Of a stretch of 64,000 nucleotides of DNA, positions 46,943-55,863 are shown piece by piece (the first letter of the stretch is position 1; every line of letters begins with the position of its first letter). The stretch is from Alteromonas sp. CI.11.F.A3 (GTDB lineage: Bacteria; Pseudomonadota; Gammaproteobacteria; Enterobacterales; Alteromonadaceae). The stretch is taken from the NCBI RefSeq assembly GCF_032925565.1, contig NZ_CP136708.1, positions 4,526,001 through 4,590,000 on the forward strand, written 5' to 3'. A program made the translations under genes and the position numbers. The notes under the pieces are model-generated. The model was not told the origin of the DNA. It searched no databases and worked only from the letters and a program-made list of their open reading frames with translations.

Positions 46943-47557
46943 ATGAGCAGCAAACAACCTAAATACGAATATGTCAGTTCCGCAAAATTACCTACTCGTC
47001 ATGGTAATTTTAAAATCCATGGTTTCGTTGAAACCAGTGGACAGGAGCACGTGGCGCTTTCCTATGGTGAATGGAAAGAAAACGATGTGGTACCCATCCG
47101 CATTCATTCTGAATGTCTAACGGGAGATGCCCTTTTCAGCACCCGTTGCGATTGTGGTTTTCAGTTAGAAAAAGCCATGCAGAACATTGCCGAAAATGGT
47201 TTTGGCGTTTTACTTTATCTTCGTCAGGAAGGTCGAGGTATTGGGTTACTGAATAAAATTCGCGCTTATAATTTACAAGATAGCGGCATGGATACGGTTG
47301 AAGCCAATGAACATCTAGGTTTTGATGCCGACTTACGTAGCTATGATATTTGTAAGCTAATGCTCGATACCTTAGCTGTGCATCGCGTTGAGTTGATGAC
47401 CAATAATCCTAAGAAGCTAGCGGCATTAAAATCGTTAGGCATTGATGTAGTGGCACGTAAGCCTATCGATCACGGTATTACGGAAGACAATAAGAACTAC
47501 ATCAAAACCAAGACTGAAAAGCTTGGTCACGCATTCGACCCCCACTCTTTCAAATAA
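46943..47557 (+). CDS. ribA: GTP cyclohydrolase II
   Basis: 204 residues (E. coli 196). Zinc cysteines in [16 protein letters not shown] (Cys, Cys, Cys), catalytic [14 protein letters not shown], and C-terminal [11 protein letters not shown]. First step of riboflavin synthesis from GTP. AGG lies before the ATG at longish spacing. No FMN-riboswitch consensus seen in the 154-bp upstream gap. An inverted repeat follows at 47581. Confidence 0.97.
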   Translation: MSSKQPKYEYVSSAKLPTRHGNFKIHGFVETSGQEHVALSYGEWKENDVVPIRIHSECLTGDALFSTRCDCGFQLEKAMQNIAENGFGVLLYLRQEGRGIGLLNKIRAYNLQDSGMDTVEANEHLGFDADLRSYDICKLMLDTLAVHRVELMTNNPKKLAALKSLGIDVVARKPIDHGITEDNKNYIKTKTEKLGHAFDPHSFK

Positions 47558-47580
47558 GTCACTTTTCCATTCAATCTATT

Positions 47581-47617
47581 CCAACCTGAATGACAATAAT
47601 TCAGGTTGGTTCAGGTT
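47581..47617. other. Inverted repeat plus partial direct copy between ribA and the DUF3300 gene
   Basis: CCAACCTGAA (47581-47590) and TTCAGGTTGG (47600-47609), perfect 10-bp arms, 9-base loop, followed at once by a second TTCAGGTT (47610-47617). No T-run follows. Could be the ribA 3' hairpin or an operator for the DUF3300 gene. Confidence 0.5.
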
Positions 47618-47719
47618 ACGTTAATAACCGATGGGCTATAACAGATACAGACTTTGTGACATTGCCTGTAAAAGTGCTTAGTTTAAGCACTCTCATGCAG
47701 AGTAATGTAAGGAGAACGT

Positions 47720-49111
47720 ATGAGAAAACTGACTTTAGCTTTACTCGTAGCCATGGGAACTCTATCAACATCATTCCCCATGCTCGCATCGGCAACGGTT
47801 GAGCCAGAAACTAGTGTAGATAACTACCAGTATTCAGACGCTGAGCTAGATAGCCTACTTGCGCCCATTGCGCTCTACCCTGACACCTTGCTTACTCATA
47901 TTATGATTGCGGCCACCTACCCTCTTGACGTAGTGGCAGCAGACAGATGGCGTCAAAGCAATTTGCACCTTACCCCTGAACAAATAGAGCAAGCGCTAGA
48001 TCCGGTTACTTGGGATCCGAGTGTAAAAGCCTTGGCTGCATTTACCGATATTCTGCACACCATGGCCGAAGATCTAAACTGGTTACAAGCGCTTGGTGAT
48101 AACGTGCTAATTAGTGAAGCCCGTGTACTGGATAGAGTACAGTTGCTTCGCCAACACGCCCTTAACACCGGTAACTTACAATCGAATGATTACCTTGAAG
48201 TAGAGCGTGAGATAGAACAAGAACGTAGCGTGATTGTTATCGCACCTCGCCATAGAGATGTGGTTTACGTGCCTTACTACGACCCGCTTATTGTATTTGG
48301 GCTTTGGTCTCATGCCATAGCGCCTGTGCACTGGCATCATAGGGTCAGCTACCGTCATCGCGGGAATTTTTTCTGGGCACCGCAGGTTAGGCTTTCAAGT
48401 TTCTTCTATTTTGGCGGTATTCGTTGGAGCAATCGACATGTAGTGATCCACAGAGAGCCAGTGCGTCACTATTACAGAGGCACCCCAAATAAACGCGTTT
48501 ATAGCAAAGGTTATCAGCGCTGGCAGCATAATGCTGACCACCGTAGAGCTCGCTATTCTAACCGCGTGGTACATAGTGCGCCTAAACGATATAGCGCCAC
48601 TCGCTCAGTGAAAGTAAGAAGCCACGAGCGTGGTAACACTAGGGTTATCAACGCTAAGTCTTCAAGGCACACGCAGACAAGCGTCTCTCAAAATAATCAT
48701 CGAAACATACAACACAATAACCAACTTAAAGGACAAACTTCGCGCAATGTAAATGTGGCAAACAAGCAGTTAAAAACACCACGAACGGTGACTCCTAGAC
48801 ATAGCACTACGACGCGAACAGTCACGACCACTAAAACCGTGAAGCGTGAGAGTAATAAGGCTTCAGGGCAGAAGTACCAGCAAGGCGCTTCTACCCATGT
48901 AAAGCGGACGCAAACTAGCGCTAAAAACACGCAAGCTAGGGATACTCGTACAGCGTCTAACCGTCCGTCAATGTCGCAACAACGTACTACACGGAATGTT
49001 GATCGCAGCGCGAGTCGCGACAGAAGTGTAAGCCGTGAAAGGAGCGTAAGCAGGCAAAGCAACGTTAACCGTAACAGAAGCGGGCAAAGTAAATCTCATT
49101 CACAGAAGTAG
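47720..49111 (+). CDS. DUF3300 exported protein with basic low-complexity tail
   Basis: 463 residues. Signal peptide (about 25, ending ASA), DUF3300 domain (about 40-225) with LLAPIALYPDTLLTHIMIAATYPL (LAPIALYPD and ATYPL are the hallmark), WDPSVKALAAF and VVYVPYYDPLIVFG. From about residue 270 the chain is Arg/Ser/Thr/Asn/Gln/His-rich with RS-like repeats and almost no hydrophobic residues. Periplasmic or surface; function of the family unknown. AAGGAG precedes the ATG. Confidence 0.85.
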   Translation: MRKLTLALLVAMGTLSTSFPMLASATVEPETSVDNYQYSDAELDSLLAPIALYPDTLLTHIMIAATYPLDVVAADRWRQSNLHLTPEQIEQALDPVTWDPSVKALAAFTDILHTMAEDLNWLQALGDNVLISEARVLDRVQLLRQHALNTGNLQSNDYLEVEREIEQERSVIVIAPRHRDVVYVPYYDPLIVFGLWSHAIAPVHWHHRVSYRHRGNFFWAPQVRLSSFFYFGGIRWSNRHVVIHREPVRHYYRGTPNKRVYSKGYQRWQHNADHRRARYSNRVVHSAPKRYSATRSVKVRSHERGNTRVINAKSSRHTQTSVSQNNHRNIQHNNQLKGQTSRNVNVANKQLKTPRTVTPRHSTTTRTVTTTKTVKRESNKASGQKYQQGASTHVKRTQTSAKNTQARDTRTASNRPSMSQQRTTRNVDRSASRDRSVSRERSVSRQSNVNRNRSGQSKSHSQK

Positions 49112-49157
49112 GTTGAGACTAAATCGGTTGGGGCAAACACGCCTCTAACCTAAAAGC

Positions 49158-49193
49158 CAAACGCGCCTTGTTCATACAGGCGCGTTTGTTTTT
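49158..49193 (+). terminator. Rho-independent terminator after the DUF3300 gene
   Basis: CAAACGCGCC / GGCGCGTTTG, perfect 10-bp stem, 11-base loop, TTTTT tail. Confidence 0.92.
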
Positions 49194-49240
49194 GATGGCA
49201 AGCGGCTATATCTGTGCGTAGTATGAGTTAACTTTTTCTG

Positions 49241-50245
49241 ATGGTAATGGGTTATATGCACGCAGCCACACCTCCTCAAGCCTTGTTATGGGCTTATTTA
49301 CTATCTCCCAATGGTGACGTTACAACCATTGAAGCGAAGGCTATTCCCGACGCCTTAGCACAGTGTGCATCCAGCGATAATTACCTTTGGCTGCATGTAC
49401 AGTCAGATGCTGAAGACGCTGGCGCCTTGTTGCATTCTAGTGGCTTACATCAAACCGTGATAGACAGCTTACTTGCGTTAGAAACAAGACCAAGAGCCAT
49501 GACGCTGCATCAAGGTACCTTAGTGTATTTGCGAGGCATCAATAAAAACCCTGATGCCGACCCAGAAGATATGGTGTCGCTACGTACATGGTACAACAGC
49601 CGCATTATCGTAAGTGCTCGACGTAAAAACAGACGATTAGCCTCCATTCAAAATCTTCGCGATGAAATAGCCTCTAAACAGGTGCCAATAAACCCACCCG
49701 CCCTTCTGCTTAACATGATCACAAAAGTTGCTGATACCATTTTAGACACCGTTGATGAAATGGACGAGAGCTTAGTAGGATTTGAAACCCGCGAACAACT
49801 GCGAAAGGAAGATAGGCAAAATCTATCTATCATAAGACGCCAAGCTGCATCTATCAGGCGCTACCTTGCGCCACAGCGAGATGCGTTAGATGCCCTACAC
49901 CGCTTACCTGATACCCTGTCTCAAAACCAAAGCTTTGAACTGCGAGAGCAGACCGACCGCATGAGTCGGTATGTAGAAGATATGGATTTGTTACGTGAAA
50001 GGGCAATTGTGCTTCAAGACGAATTACGAAACCGAATAGCAGAGCAACAAGGCGTGCGTATGTACGTATTATCGATGGTAACGGCGATTTTCTTGCCCTT
50101 GTCGTTTTTAACGGGAGTGTTTGGCATGAACGTTGGCGGATTACCTGGCACAGAATCTGCCAATGCTTTTCTATATTTAATCCTTGGAATGGGTGCACTA
50201 AGTCTCTGCATGTTGGTCGCAATGCTATGGAAGCGATGGCTTTAA
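49241..50245 (+). CDS. CorA-superfamily cation transporter, ZntB-like
   Basis: 334 residues. Large cytosolic N domain rich in helices, two C-terminal membrane helices, and the pore signature GMNVGG after helix 1 (VFGMNVGGLPG), typical of ZntB zinc transporters. Inner membrane, homopentamer in relatives. Ion specificity (Zn2+ or Mg2+) inferred only from the GMN-VGG context. Start may be ATG 49241 or the in-frame ATG at 49256; no strong ribosome-binding site decides. Confidence 0.87.
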   Translation: MVMGYMHAATPPQALLWAYLLSPNGDVTTIEAKAIPDALAQCASSDNYLWLHVQSDAEDAGALLHSSGLHQTVIDSLLALETRPRAMTLHQGTLVYLRGINKNPDADPEDMVSLRTWYNSRIIVSARRKNRRLASIQNLRDEIASKQVPINPPALLLNMITKVADTILDTVDEMDESLVGFETREQLRKEDRQNLSIIRRQAASIRRYLAPQRDALDALHRLPDTLSQNQSFELREQTDRMSRYVEDMDLLRERAIVLQDELRNRIAEQQGVRMYVLSMVTAIFLPLSFLTGVFGMNVGGLPGTESANAFLYLILGMGALSLCMLVAMLWKRWL

Positions 50246-50411
50246 TAGCGCGTATCTATCCTATCAAATTCATTAAAAATAATTAATTTTCAAGGTATTA
50301 GTATAAAGGCTAATAGATTTTAATTTTTTTAATCGTATGATTGGTCAAAATAGCGCTCTTAGCATTTTTTGCCTACACTTAGGCAAACTGCTTTAGTGGA
50401 GAGAAAACAAT

Positions 50412-51893
50412 ATGCAGTACCCTTGGATACAAGAAGGACACAAGATCTTTCGAGTAGTTATACTTATTCAATTAGTCATTTCTTTTATCATAGGCTTTGT
50501 GACAGGCGATATCATCACAGCCGTGGTGCTTGGCATTCCTATCGCTGCTCTGCCTCTATACTTCAGCTTTCAGCAGCCTCAGTCAGTTATCAGCCGTCAT
50601 GCAGTAGCCATTGGCATACAATTACTCACAGCGCTGCATATTCATCAAACCTTCGGGCTTATTGAAATGCACTTTGAAATATTCGTGACATTGGCGTTTC
50701 TTTCTTATTTCAGAGACTGGAAGGTAATTGCGACAGCCACTGCCGTGGTTGCGGTACACCACATCAGCTTTTATATTCTGGCTACGCAAGGTGCTCCTGT
50801 ATTTATCTTCCAAGAGGGAGATCTAACGTTCCCTATTTTATTAATGCACGCGGCTTTTGCATTAGCGGAAGGCGGCCTTTTGATGTACATGGCCAAACAA
50901 GCCCATCAAGAAGGGGCTGGCGCCGCAGAATTACGTATTGCTATAGAAAATATGCAGAGAACTGAAGGGCAAATAGATTTATCAGTATCCTTCGAGCGAG
51001 AAAACGAGATACTTCGTCCATTTGGCGAACTTATTGACCAGGTTAAAGACTTAGTTGCTTTAGCGTCTTCATTAATGAATGAGGTCGTTAAAGGTTGTGA
51101 AAAAATGGAAACTGCGGCGAGCAATATGTTCGAAATTAGCCGTAATACCGACCAAGAAATTGCCATGGTGTCAGCTTCGTCTGAAGAAATTGCGCAAACC
51201 ATGCAGATGTCTGCCGAACAGACAACACGAGCTAGCGACAAAGCGTCTGCGGCAGAGGCCTCTTCAGGTTCAACTCGCGACTCTATTGTCACCACCAGCA
51301 GAACCATAGATTCGCTGCGTAGCACGCTAAATAACGCTGCAAAAACTAACACTGCACTTAACGAACAATGTTCGCACATTTCAGAAGCCATGCGCGCCAT
51401 TACTTCAGTGGCAGAGCAGACTAACCTGTTGGCGCTTAACGCGGCTATCGAATCGGCCCGTGCTGGTGAGCACGGTAGAGGGTTTGCTGTGGTTGCCGAT
51501 GAAGTACGTACCTTGGCTATTCGTTCAAAAGAAAGTGCTGACCAAATTACCTCGGTTACCGAGCAGTTAGTAAGTCAAACGGCAAGTTCGGTCGACCAAA
51601 TGCAAACCTGTATTCAGCTTGTTGATGAAGCGGTACTATCGGCTGATACTGCCACCCAGGCAATGTCTGAAATCACGACGCAAATTCAGTTTGCCAGTGA
51701 GAGCATGACAGAAATTGCGACCTCTGCCGTTGAGCAAGAAACTGCATCGGCTTCCATCGCAGAAAGTACAGCACGATTAAGTGAACTGACTTCTGAAGAG
51801 CTAGCTACGGCGGAATCGTTATCAGCAGAAGTGGAAATTTTGTCTCAAATTTCACAACAAATGCGCGGTGCTATAGGTCGCTTTAAGCTGTAA
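50412..51893 (+). CDS. Methyl-accepting chemotaxis protein with polytopic membrane sensor
   Basis: 493 residues. Five to six membrane helices in the first 180 residues with conserved-looking histidines ([26 protein letters not shown]) and no large periplasmic domain; then a short linker and a coiled-coil signalling domain with the hairpin tip [19 protein letters not shown] and [12 protein letters not shown]. Interacts with CheA/CheW. No C-terminal NWETF-type tether. The His-rich membrane sensor suggests metal, haem or redox/oxygen sensing, which is an inference. Stop overlaps the next start by 1 bp. Confidence 0.9.
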   Translation: MQYPWIQEGHKIFRVVILIQLVISFIIGFVTGDIITAVVLGIPIAALPLYFSFQQPQSVISRHAVAIGIQLLTALHIHQTFGLIEMHFEIFVTLAFLSYFRDWKVIATATAVVAVHHISFYILATQGAPVFIFQEGDLTFPILLMHAAFALAEGGLLMYMAKQAHQEGAGAAELRIAIENMQRTEGQIDLSVSFERENEILRPFGELIDQVKDLVALASSLMNEVVKGCEKMETAASNMFEISRNTDQEIAMVSASSEEIAQTMQMSAEQTTRASDKASAAEASSGSTRDSIVTTSRTIDSLRSTLNNAAKTNTALNEQCSHISEAMRAITSVAEQTNLLALNAAIESARAGEHGRGFAVVADEVRTLAIRSKESADQITSVTEQLVSQTASSVDQMQTCIQLVDEAVLSADTATQAMSEITTQIQFASESMTEIATSAVEQETASASIAESTARLSELTSEELATAESLSAEVEILSQISQQMRGAIGRFKL

Positions 51894-52426
51894 TGTCGAA
51901 AAAGGGAAGTTGGACGCTGCTGCTTGTATGGGCAATCAGCTTACTAAGTGCTGTTTTGTTTTATAGCCAGCGTCAGATTTCTGAGTTCGATCCTAAAGGC
52001 ACTTTACTGCATCAATCAACAAGCGTCACCTTTGACGCTTCTTTGATAACGCTGCTTAAAAACTATGATGTGCCTGCTGGCAGTATTGTTCATGTGGGTA
52101 CGCAGGAAAATTGTTACTGCGACACCCTTACCGATCCCCATCAAACTCAGCTGATTAACAAACTAGGTCAATTAGACTACAGCGGTTTTAGGCTAGACAT
52201 TGAAAATGTGCCAGAACTCGCCGCTATATTGCCTTCTGTACCTGCACTTATGGTTGTGGACACCCAATATAACCTTCGCTACTTGGGCCCTTATGCAACA
52301 GGCTATGGCTGCTTCACCGGCAAAAATTTAGTGGACGAAATTAGTGGGTATGCATCAAATTCGTCTTACATAAATGCTGTGGTAAAAACCGAAGCCGATG
52401 GGTGTTTTTGCAACTCGCACCGTTAG
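51893..52426 (+). CDS. Membrane-anchored thioredoxin-like protein with CxC motifs (DUF6436-like)
   Basis: 177 residues. One N-terminal membrane helix (about 8-25), then a domain on the periplasmic side with C74-Y-C76, C140 and a C-terminal C171-F-C173. The strand pattern around VPALMVVDTQYNLRYLGPY is thioredoxin-like, but the Cys arrangement is CxC, not CxxC. I assign DUF6436 tentatively. Directly coupled to the chemotaxis receptor (TAATG). The 3' end overlaps the deacetylase gene convergently by 4 bp. Confidence 0.7.
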   Translation: MSKKGSWTLLLVWAISLLSAVLFYSQRQISEFDPKGTLLHQSTSVTFDASLITLLKNYDVPAGSIVHVGTQENCYCDTLTDPHQTQLINKLGQLDYSGFRLDIENVPELAAILPSVPALMVVDTQYNLRYLGPYATGYGCFTGKNLVDEISGYASNSSYINAVVKTEADGCFCNSHR

Positions 52427-53391
52427 GGGTGAGCTAGCCCTTTTAAATGTGCTACCACACTGCGCCCCAGCGCACTTAAATCGTACCCGCCCTCAAGCGT
52501 GCTCACTATACGGCCATTACAGCATATATCAGCAACACGCCTGATTCGCTGGCTTACCCAAAAATAGTCATCTTCGGTAAGGCGAAGGTGCGCCATAGGG
52601 TCTTCAGCATGGCCATCAAACCCTGCCGATATAAAGATAAGCTCGGGCTGAAAGTTCTCTAGTGCATTAAACCAATGGGAGATTTTTTCTCGAAACACCT
52701 CGCCGGTAGAACCCGCTTCAATTGGCACAGATAAAATATTACTTGCTGACACAGGCGCACCGCTATGAGGATAAAACGGATGTTGAAAGCTAGAGCACAT
52801 CATAATGCGCTGATCCCCTGCAATAATATTTTCAGTACCATTGCCGTGATGCACATCGAAATCGATAATAGCGACGCGAGAGAGTTGATAGTTTTGTAAG
52901 GCATAGCGAGCAGCAATAGCCACGTTATTAAACAGACAAAACCCCATTGAACCGTCGTAGGTAGCGTGATGCCCTGGCGGACGAGCCAAACAGAATGCCT
53001 GTCTATCATCACCCTGCATAGCCCAGTCTACTGCATTGCAACCCGCCCCTGCCGATTCCAAAGCGGCAGGCAGGGTGTATTCCATCAACCCAGTATCATC
53101 ATCTAGCCAAGTAACTGGGTTACTGTCGTTATGATTTACATCGGGATGTGCCTTTGTGGCTGCTGACAAGTGTTGTGCACGGGAAAACACACTTTTCACA
53201 TACTCTGGACTATGTGCCAAGGTGAGATACGCTTCAGCAATAGGCTTTGCATCAGCGTGTTCACACACCATTTCTAAACCTGACGCTAATAGCTGGTCGT
53301 CTATTGCATACAATCTATCAGGCGACTCAGGATGCTCTGGCCCTAAGTCGTGCTTAATACCATGTTTTGTGCGATAAATTCGAATGGTCAT
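52423..53391 (-). CDS. Histone-deacetylase-family enzyme (AcuC-like)
   Basis: 322 residues. Class II-like HDAC/amidohydrolase fold: EHPESPDRL at the N-terminus, RPPGHHA (catalytic His pair), zinc ligands in DFDVHHGNG and SAGFDGH, and the C-terminal LEGGYDL. Predicted to deacetylate lysines or acetylated amines in the cytosol. The ATGA overlap with the upstream CoA-transferase-GNAT gene puts it in the same operon. Confidence 0.9.
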   Translation of the reverse strand: MTIRIYRTKHGIKHDLGPEHPESPDRLYAIDDQLLASGLEMVCEHADAKPIAEAYLTLAHSPEYVKSVFSRAQHLSAATKAHPDVNHNDSNPVTWLDDDTGLMEYTLPAALESAGAGCNAVDWAMQGDDRQAFCLARPPGHHATYDGSMGFCLFNNVAIAARYALQNYQLSRVAIIDFDVHHGNGTENIIAGDQRIMMCSSFQHPFYPHSGAPVSASNILSVPIEAGSTGEVFREKISHWFNALENFQPELIFISAGFDGHAEDPMAHLRLTEDDYFWVSQRIRRVADICCNGRIVSTLEGGYDLSALGRSVVAHLKGLAHP

Positions 53392-55229
53392 GGTAACTCA
53401 CTCACGTTTAAAACTAATTCAACGTCACTGGGGTCATCGGTAAAAAGCCGCTTAAACTGCATTTGTTCAAAGATTGTGATCATAGGGGTATTTTCTCCCC
53501 TAACATAGGCTACCATCTGATTTATTTCACGGGCTTTCGCTATACGAATAAGCTCGTTCAATAGCCTACTTGCCATGCCTTTACCTTGCTGTGTTTCTCG
53601 GGTAACAAATGCTACCTCACAGGAGTTATTAACAGCGTTGTAGTAAAAGCGTCCGACAGCATGAATAGTAATTCGAGACCCTTCTTGGCGCACGATACAC
53701 AGCGCCACATCAGAGGTTTGATCTACACTCACCAAATTACACGACTTCTCTCTCGACATTTGTTTGGGGTCGTAGTTGTAGCGAAGTCGCAAGGTTTCTT
53801 TGGTGTGCGAATAAAAGAACTCTTGAAGGCGGCGTTCGTCAGCGGGATTCAGCGGGCGCATATAAAACTTCTCGCCCTGAATATTCAGCCGTTTAAGCTG
53901 AATTGCTCCCAACTCTGGAATATCAGTGGGGTACTTTTCTTGATAATGCGGCACCCAATAATGCTGTCTGACTTCTTCTAATAGCTGAGATCTGAACTTA
54001 GGGTGCGCCACACGTATTAACTCTAGCGCTCGTTCGCGAATGCTTTTCCCTTTAAGAGATGCAATACCGTACTCAGTAACAACATATTGTACATTTCCTC
54101 GCGAGGTCACTACACCAGCCCCTTCGGCAATACGAGGGGTAATGCGAGATACAGTTTCATTTTTAGCCGTGGATGGCAGTGCAATAATAGCTTTGCCCCC
54201 TTTGCTAATAGATGCACCGGTGACAAAATCGACCTGACCGCCAATGCCACTATAAAAATCATAACCCAATGAGTCGGCAACCACCTGCCCCGTTAAATCA
54301 ACTTCTAAGGCACTATTTATCGCCACCATATTGTCGTTTTTGGCAACATTGGTAGGTTTGTTCACATAACTGCTAGGGTAAAATTCAATATGTGGGTTGT
54401 TGTCGATTAAATCGTAGAGCTTTCGGGTACCAATAGCGAAACTGGTTACTACCTTGCCAGGGTGAAAGGTTTTTTTCTTATTCGTCACTGCACCAGATGC
54501 TAACAACTCGATAATACTGTCGGTAAGCATCTCGCTGTGAATACCCAAATCTTTGTGATGACAAAGGTACTTAAGCGTGGCACTTGGAATTTTACCAATA
54601 CCGAATTGCAGAGTAGCACCATCATCAACCAACATTGAAACGTACTGCCCGATACGTTCTGCCACACTATCAATAGGCGGAGGCATAACTTCAACTAAGG
54701 GCTCGTTTGCTTCAATACATGCAGTAATTTCGCTTACGTGAATATAGGAATGGCCGGCGGTTCGGGGAACTTGTGGGTTTATTTGAGCAATCACGTATTT
54801 GCTTTGGCGCACTGCCGACATGGCAATATCAACCGCCGCTCCTAATGAGCAATAGCCGAATTCATCAGGGGGACTAACATTAACGAGTGCGGCATCTAAA
54901 GACAGCGTGCCATCACTAAACAAACTTGAAATTTCAGACAGGAATACGGGGGTGTAGTCGGCTCTGCCTTCATCTACGGCTTGTCGCATCGCCTCACCAC
55001 CAATAAAGAAGGTATTGGCTTTAAAAAGATTTTTGTACTCTTCTTTTACCCAGCGAGTATCGCCGAGTGCAAGCATGTGTACTAACTCAATATCACTAAA
55101 GCCATCGCTGTGCTCGATTAAATGTTCAATTAGTGCATATGGTACTGATGCGTTGCCACCCACAAATAATCGACAGCCCGATTTTATCAGCGCTTTCCAA
55201 TCTGGTTCAGACGGTAAACCTATTGCCAT
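53388..55229 (-). CDS. Acetyl-CoA hydrolase/transferase fused to a GNAT acetyltransferase
   Basis: 613 residues from ATG 55229 (AAGG eight bases upstream; GTG 55262 is the alternative). Residues about 1-430 form a family-I CoA-transferase: FVGGNASVPYALIEHL, GIHSEMLTDSI with the expected catalytic Glu, SGIGGQVDFVTGA, VTEYGIASLKGKS. Residues about 455-613 are a GNAT domain: FYMRPLNPADERRLQ, CEVAFVTRETQQGKGMASRLLNEL (Q/R-x-x-G-x-A-type acetyl-CoA loop QQGKGMAS), YVRGENTPMITIFEQMQF. It likely handles acyl-CoA and acetylates a protein or its own substrate enzyme. The downstream deacetylase recalls the Bacillus AcuA/AcuC control of acetyl-CoA synthetase. Confidence 0.88.
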   Translation of the reverse strand: MAIGLPSEPDWKALIKSGCRLFVGGNASVPYALIEHLIEHSDGFSDIELVHMLALGDTRWVKEEYKNLFKANTFFIGGEAMRQAVDEGRADYTPVFLSEISSLFSDGTLSLDAALVNVSPPDEFGYCSLGAAVDIAMSAVRQSKYVIAQINPQVPRTAGHSYIHVSEITACIEANEPLVEVMPPPIDSVAERIGQYVSMLVDDGATLQFGIGKIPSATLKYLCHHKDLGIHSEMLTDSIIELLASGAVTNKKKTFHPGKVVTSFAIGTRKLYDLIDNNPHIEFYPSSYVNKPTNVAKNDNMVAINSALEVDLTGQVVADSLGYDFYSGIGGQVDFVTGASISKGGKAIIALPSTAKNETVSRITPRIAEGAGVVTSRGNVQYVVTEYGIASLKGKSIRERALELIRVAHPKFRSQLLEEVRQHYWVPHYQEKYPTDIPELGAIQLKRLNIQGEKFYMRPLNPADERRLQEFFYSHTKETLRLRYNYDPKQMSREKSCNLVSVDQTSDVALCIVRQEGSRITIHAVGRFYYNAVNNSCEVAFVTRETQQGKGMASRLLNELIRIAKAREINQMVAYVRGENTPMITIFEQMQFKRLFTDDPSDVELVLNVSELP

Positions 55230-55341
55230 ACCCTCGGCCTTATTCCCGCTAATCTGTACCACTATAATGACACATTTTTCCCATTGTGCGTTACCCAGCT
55301 AGTAAGACAACGGGAAAAACGTTAAAGCAGCACTGCTTCCA

Positions 55342-55842
55342 TTAGTTCAGTGTAAACGGATGCAGCCAATTGCGAAAGAACGGCGATATGGCAAACATGC
55401 TGTTTGACAGTCTGTGACCATCTTCAAGCAGCAACAGTTGGGAATTACGCAGCTTCGCGTAATCAATACTATGGGCAACGGGAATGACATCATCATTCCA
55501 GCCGTGGATAACACTGGTTTTACCGGTGTAGTTGTACTCTTGCACTTCATAGTTTGGCATATACAGCGCTGGCGCTAATAAGAACAGTCCCCTTGCAGAC
55601 ACTCGCTCAGCCGCCACCAAAGACACGTAACCGCCCATACTAGAACCTACTAAAATAACTTCGTCGCCTTGCTCTTGTACCGTATCTACCAATCGGGTAA
55701 TACGGTCTTCGGGCGACGGTAAATCTTGGTAATCCACACTAATAACATTAAAGCCAACATCGCTAGCCACGTTAGACAATGTAGTGATCTTACTGCCCCA
55801 AGGGCCACTTTCTTTTCCATGAGAAAAAATGACAGTAGTCAT
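55342..55842 (-). CDS. Small alpha/beta hydrolase
   Basis: 166 residues. Oxyanion region FSHGKESGPWG, nucleophile elbow GSSMGG, acid in HGWNDDVIP and catalytic His in EDGHRLS, so a complete Ser-Asp-His triad. Cytosolic; close in size to RBBP9/YqiA-type esterases. GAGG lies seven bases before the ATG. It is 21 bp downstream of the RND permease stop on the same strand? No: it is transcribed after it in the same direction, so it may be the last gene of the efflux operon. Substrate unknown. Confidence 0.8.
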   Translation of the reverse strand: MTTVIFSHGKESGPWGSKITTLSNVASDVGFNVISVDYQDLPSPEDRITRLVDTVQEQGDEVILVGSSMGGYVSLVAAERVSARGLFLLAPALYMPNYEVQEYNYTGKTSVIHGWNDDVIPVAHSIDYAKLRNSQLLLLEDGHRLSNSMFAISPFFRNWLHPFTLN

Positions 55843-55863
55843 CGTAAAACCTCAACGTCTAAT

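Noticed and set aside
48697-49062. 121-residue minus-strand frame opposite the DUF3300 tail
   Set aside because: Leu/Val/Arg-rich shadow of the Ser/Thr/Arg codons of the real gene.
50906-51400. 164-residue minus-strand frame opposite the chemoreceptor signalling domain
   Set aside because: Ser/Ala-rich antisense shadow of a coiled-coil gene.
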